Shown here: piece after piece, positions 61,270 through 64,000 of the stretch
Layout: each line of letters opens with the position of its first letter
Numbering within the stretch: the stretch's first letter is position 1
NCBI RefSeq assembly: GCF_000151315.2
Contig: NW_011887294.1
Coordinates: 1,154,601 to 1,218,600 of the forward strand
Reading direction: 5' to 3'
Source: Capsaspora owczarzaki ATCC 30864
Taxonomy: Eukaryota > Opisthokonta > Filasterea
DNA: 64,000 nt
Position numbers and translations under genes: made by a program
The notes under the pieces: generated by a model
What the model was told of the DNA's origin: nothing
Databases searched by the model: none
What the model saw: only the letters and a program-made list of their open reading frames with translations

Positions 61270-61725
61270 TTAGACTGACGTCTCCTTGTTCCGATCAACG
61301 TTGGCCAGCGCAGAAGGCGCCGACGAGCGCCGAACATGCTCGGCCGGGGATTCGAGATGGGGAAGTACAACGCCAACCGCTGTGGTAACATCATCAATGT
61401 TCACGCCATGGCCAGAGGCCGATGGGGTGCGCGCACGCGAGCCCAGCTCGGCAGACTCGATGTGAGCTGGGGTTCCCTGAGGCGACCGCGCGACATTGTC
61501 TTGGACCACATGTGGATGTGTTTTGGCGAGCAACGCGGCGGCCATCGAGACGTTTTCCGGCTGCGAGCTTGAGCTGAGACCCGACTTCAAGGCCATGCTG
61601 TACGACTTTGGCTGAGCCAGCGGGTGGCTGGACGGAGGCTCAGAGGCCGCGGCAGCGGAAGCGGTCTGAACGACAGCAGCGGATTTTGGCTCTTCTTGCT
61701 GTTGCTGTTGCTGTTGCTGCTGTTG

Positions 61726-61756
<31 letters not shown>

Positions 61757-63992
61757 TGGGCGTGCTTTTGTGCCAATGCTGCCGCAGGCGACACGGGAGC
61801 CGACTGGGTCATTGGCGGCGACGAAATGGCCGGCATGGACTGTCGATAGCTTGCGGGTGGAGCAGCAGCTGAAGATGAGGATGATGATGATGATGATGAT
61901 GATGATGCTGAAGCAGACGCAGCGCTGCTCGCATGGCTCGAGCTTTCCGCAATACTATGTGGTCGATCGCGACCGGCAGCAGCAGTAGCAGTAGCAGGAG
62001 CAGCGGATCCATCTGCAGCGGGTACGTTCAGATTGGAAACGGATCCCGTTCGCACAAAAGTCATCGTCTTGCGACCAATCGAGTTGAGCGCTTTGAGACT
62101 TCCACCCAACAAGCGGTTGCGCAGCGTGAAAGAGTCGGCCTCCGAGTTGCTTCGCTTGCGCATCTCAATCTTCTTCTCCTTGGTTGCCTCTTGAATGCTT
62201 TCATTGACGAGGTCTGCAACAACGTCCTTGCGGAACTTGCGAATTGGAGCTTGGAACGACTTGGCGCGCATGGCTGCACGCTGGCCCTTGACAAGGTTGG
62301 ACAACAAGTACTCGGCCATGTCGGCGGTCAGACGCCATCGCTTCTCGTTCGGCTGCAACGGGCCGAACTTGTCGACACCGCGCTTGGACACAAACTGAAT
62401 GGAGAGCTCTGTGTCATCCTGTAGCCGCGACATGGAGCCCGAGAAGCTGCCGCGCGCAAATCCGCCCCGCAAAAAGTCATTCTTGTCACCAGCGGCCAGC
62501 ATTTGGGCAACAGTTTTGCCCTTCATGGGCGTGGAGAACGAGCCCGAAGCGGGCGAACTGAACGAGCCGGATGTGGCCATGCCGGCAGACATGGCGGCGG
62601 CCAGCGGTGACATGGGCGCGCTGGGAGAGGGTGAGAGCGGACCAAGCGTGCTGGGGCCCAGGGGAGAGGGCGCTGGCGTGTAGGGAGCAACACCGTCTGT
62701 TGCAAAGCTCCCGCTCGGGAGGGAGTACACTGGCGGTTGCGTTCGCTTCTCAACACGGACAACAGCAATAACGTGATTAAAGTTGGAGCGGATTGTGTTG
62801 GGGACGTACTGGATGTTGGGGCCGTCGAGGAAGACAATGACGCAAACGTCGTTGCCAATGTGACGCTTGCGATGGAGTTGTTGGGCATCGAGCGGGTTGT
62901 AGGGCAGCAGGGTGCTCACATGGAACATGATCTCAAGGTTGTGCCACTTTCGGTAGTACGAATGCGTGCCCGTGTTGCCCTTCTTTGTGTCCAGGCCGGC
63001 CGTGTAGCCAGAAAAGCCGCGCAGCTCCACGAGGTTGCCCATCGTCTCCAAAAAGTTGGTGAACGTGTCCGACACCTCGCGGTTGGAAAACATCTCCTGC
63101 TCTTTCGTCTGGCCTTCGCGAACATACACAACACCAAACTTGTACTGCTTCGGGGCAAGAATGTCAAAGTGCTTCTTCTCGAGATCGTGGAGCTTTTCGG
63201 GCAAGGCCACGTCGCGGATGCGCACGGCGCGCTTGATGCCACGCGTGCAGTCGCGCGGACACAGCTGGCCCATGCGTTCAATGATGGAGTCTCGCAAATC
63301 GTCCATCTTCTTGCGCTTGCGCATTGGCAGCGTAAATTGGTGGGCGCACGTCTCTGTCCAAACAAAAACGTCAATGGGGGAGTCCTTGGTCTCCGACTTG
63401 ATGCCTGTGATGAGCGCAGCCGTCCCGCTCATTTCCTCGTTGCTCAGGTAGAGCTTGTGCGGCTTCAAAAAGTACTGGAAATGATACGTCCGCTCCATCA
63501 GCGCGACAAGACACGGCGTATCGTCGCCAGCCAGCACGGGTTGGGGCGGTTCCGACTCGAAGCGGACAAACCAGCCTTCGACCGGCAAAACCGAGTTGCA
63601 CGTTTCATCACTCGCGGCGGCCTTGTCGTTGTCGTTCGCAGACGGTGTCGACGACGCTGGTCCAGCAGAGGCAGCAGCAGCAGCGGCAGTAGACGGAGCA
63701 GCAGCAGGAGCACTCGCACTCGCACTCGCACTCACACTCACACTCGCTGTAGCGGACAGGCCATTCAGCGAGGTCGACGAAGGAATGGTACCGGCAGTGT
63801 CTGCAACTCCGGTCAACACCAACGACGATTGCCGCATGCCGGCGAGGCCTGCTCCGTTGGTGGTGGGAACGTCTGACACGCCCGGCACATTCAGCTCTCG
63901 TACGGTCTGCTTGGCGGCTTTGTCTAGGGAGAGGTTTGGCGTCGACACGGCAAGCGGGACGGACGCAATGTTGTGAAACAAGTTTTTGGGAG
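61270..63992 (-). CDS. Rap/Ran-GAP domain protein, Rap1GAP-like, partial (5' end outside window)
   Basis: A single exon of about 906 codons beginning at a splice acceptor (CCCACAG) near the right edge, so the start lies outside. The Rap-GAP domain shows KQYKFGVVYVREGQTKEQE, FSGYTAGLDTKKGNTGT, NLEIMFHVSTLLPY and QQLHRKRHIGNDVCVIVF; the Asn of HIGND is the catalytic asparagine thumb of Rap-GAPs. The domain resumes with LSIQFVSKRGVDKFGPLQP after a Pro/Ser-rich insertion of roughly 85-105 residues. The C-terminal third is low complexity with poly-Ser and a poly-Gln run (61690-61759, CTG/TTG on the plus strand). It would stimulate GTP hydrolysis on Rap-type GTPases. Confidence 0.9.
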
Positions 63993-64000
63993 CTGTGGGC

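Noticed and set aside
61012-61278. Thr/His-rich frame with poly-Lys
   Set aside because: Microsatellite and A-run in the convergent 3' spacer; no family similarity.

Overview
The window is nuclear DNA of a unicellular eukaryote with compact, intron-rich genes. Introns are mostly 50-450 bp with GT-AG ends, and most adjacent genes are a few hundred bp apart. The gene set (receptor tyrosine kinase, ELMO, BRAG/IQSEC-type ArfGEF, PHTF, CRELD, RNF141, TMLHE, KDM5, GRP94) looks like a close unicellular relative of animals. A filasterean such as Capsaspora owczarzaki would fit, but that is inferred from gene content, not shown by the sequence. I saw no transposon, retroelement, CRISPR array or bacterial-style operon.

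Layout. 228-21909 is a minus-strand block: KDM5 demethylase (8 exons), IQSEC-like ArfGEF, mitochondrial trimethyllysine dioxygenase, TRMT112 and Rab GDI. From a 263-bp divergent intergenic region the plus strand carries a 1703-residue gene (22173-28548) that joins a PX domain, a SAP-like motif, a PH domain and a complete actin fold. A tRNA-Arg(ACG) follows. Minus-strand CRELD, a doubtful small ORF and an RNF141-like RING protein come next. Plus-strand PHTF converges on minus-strand GRP94, followed by a membrane 3-beta-HSD-like SDR on the minus strand. From 44505 to 60740 everything is plus: receptor tyrosine kinase, SPT small subunit, DUSP12-like phosphatase, F-box/WD40 protein, PLP-dependent enzyme and ELMO. 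A Rap-GAP on the minus strand runs off the right edge.

Gene models were built by hand: exons were joined where reading frame, splice dinucleotides and family alignment agree. All complete models close in frame. Two introns use GC-AG ends. The genes do not form one pathway. Five of them act on small GTPases (ArfGEF, Rab GDI, ELMO, Rap-GAP, and perhaps the PX-PH-actin protein at membranes), and three serve the ER (GRP94, CRELD, SPT small subunit).

The most unusual item is the PX-SAP-PH-actin fusion, whose domains lie mostly in one uninterrupted 3.2-kb exon. Other notable items are a 224-bp TG microsatellite touching a KDM5 splice acceptor, a beta-helix-type receptor tyrosine kinase with a duplicated juxtamembrane tyrosine motif, and many long A/T homopolymers in introns and spacers.
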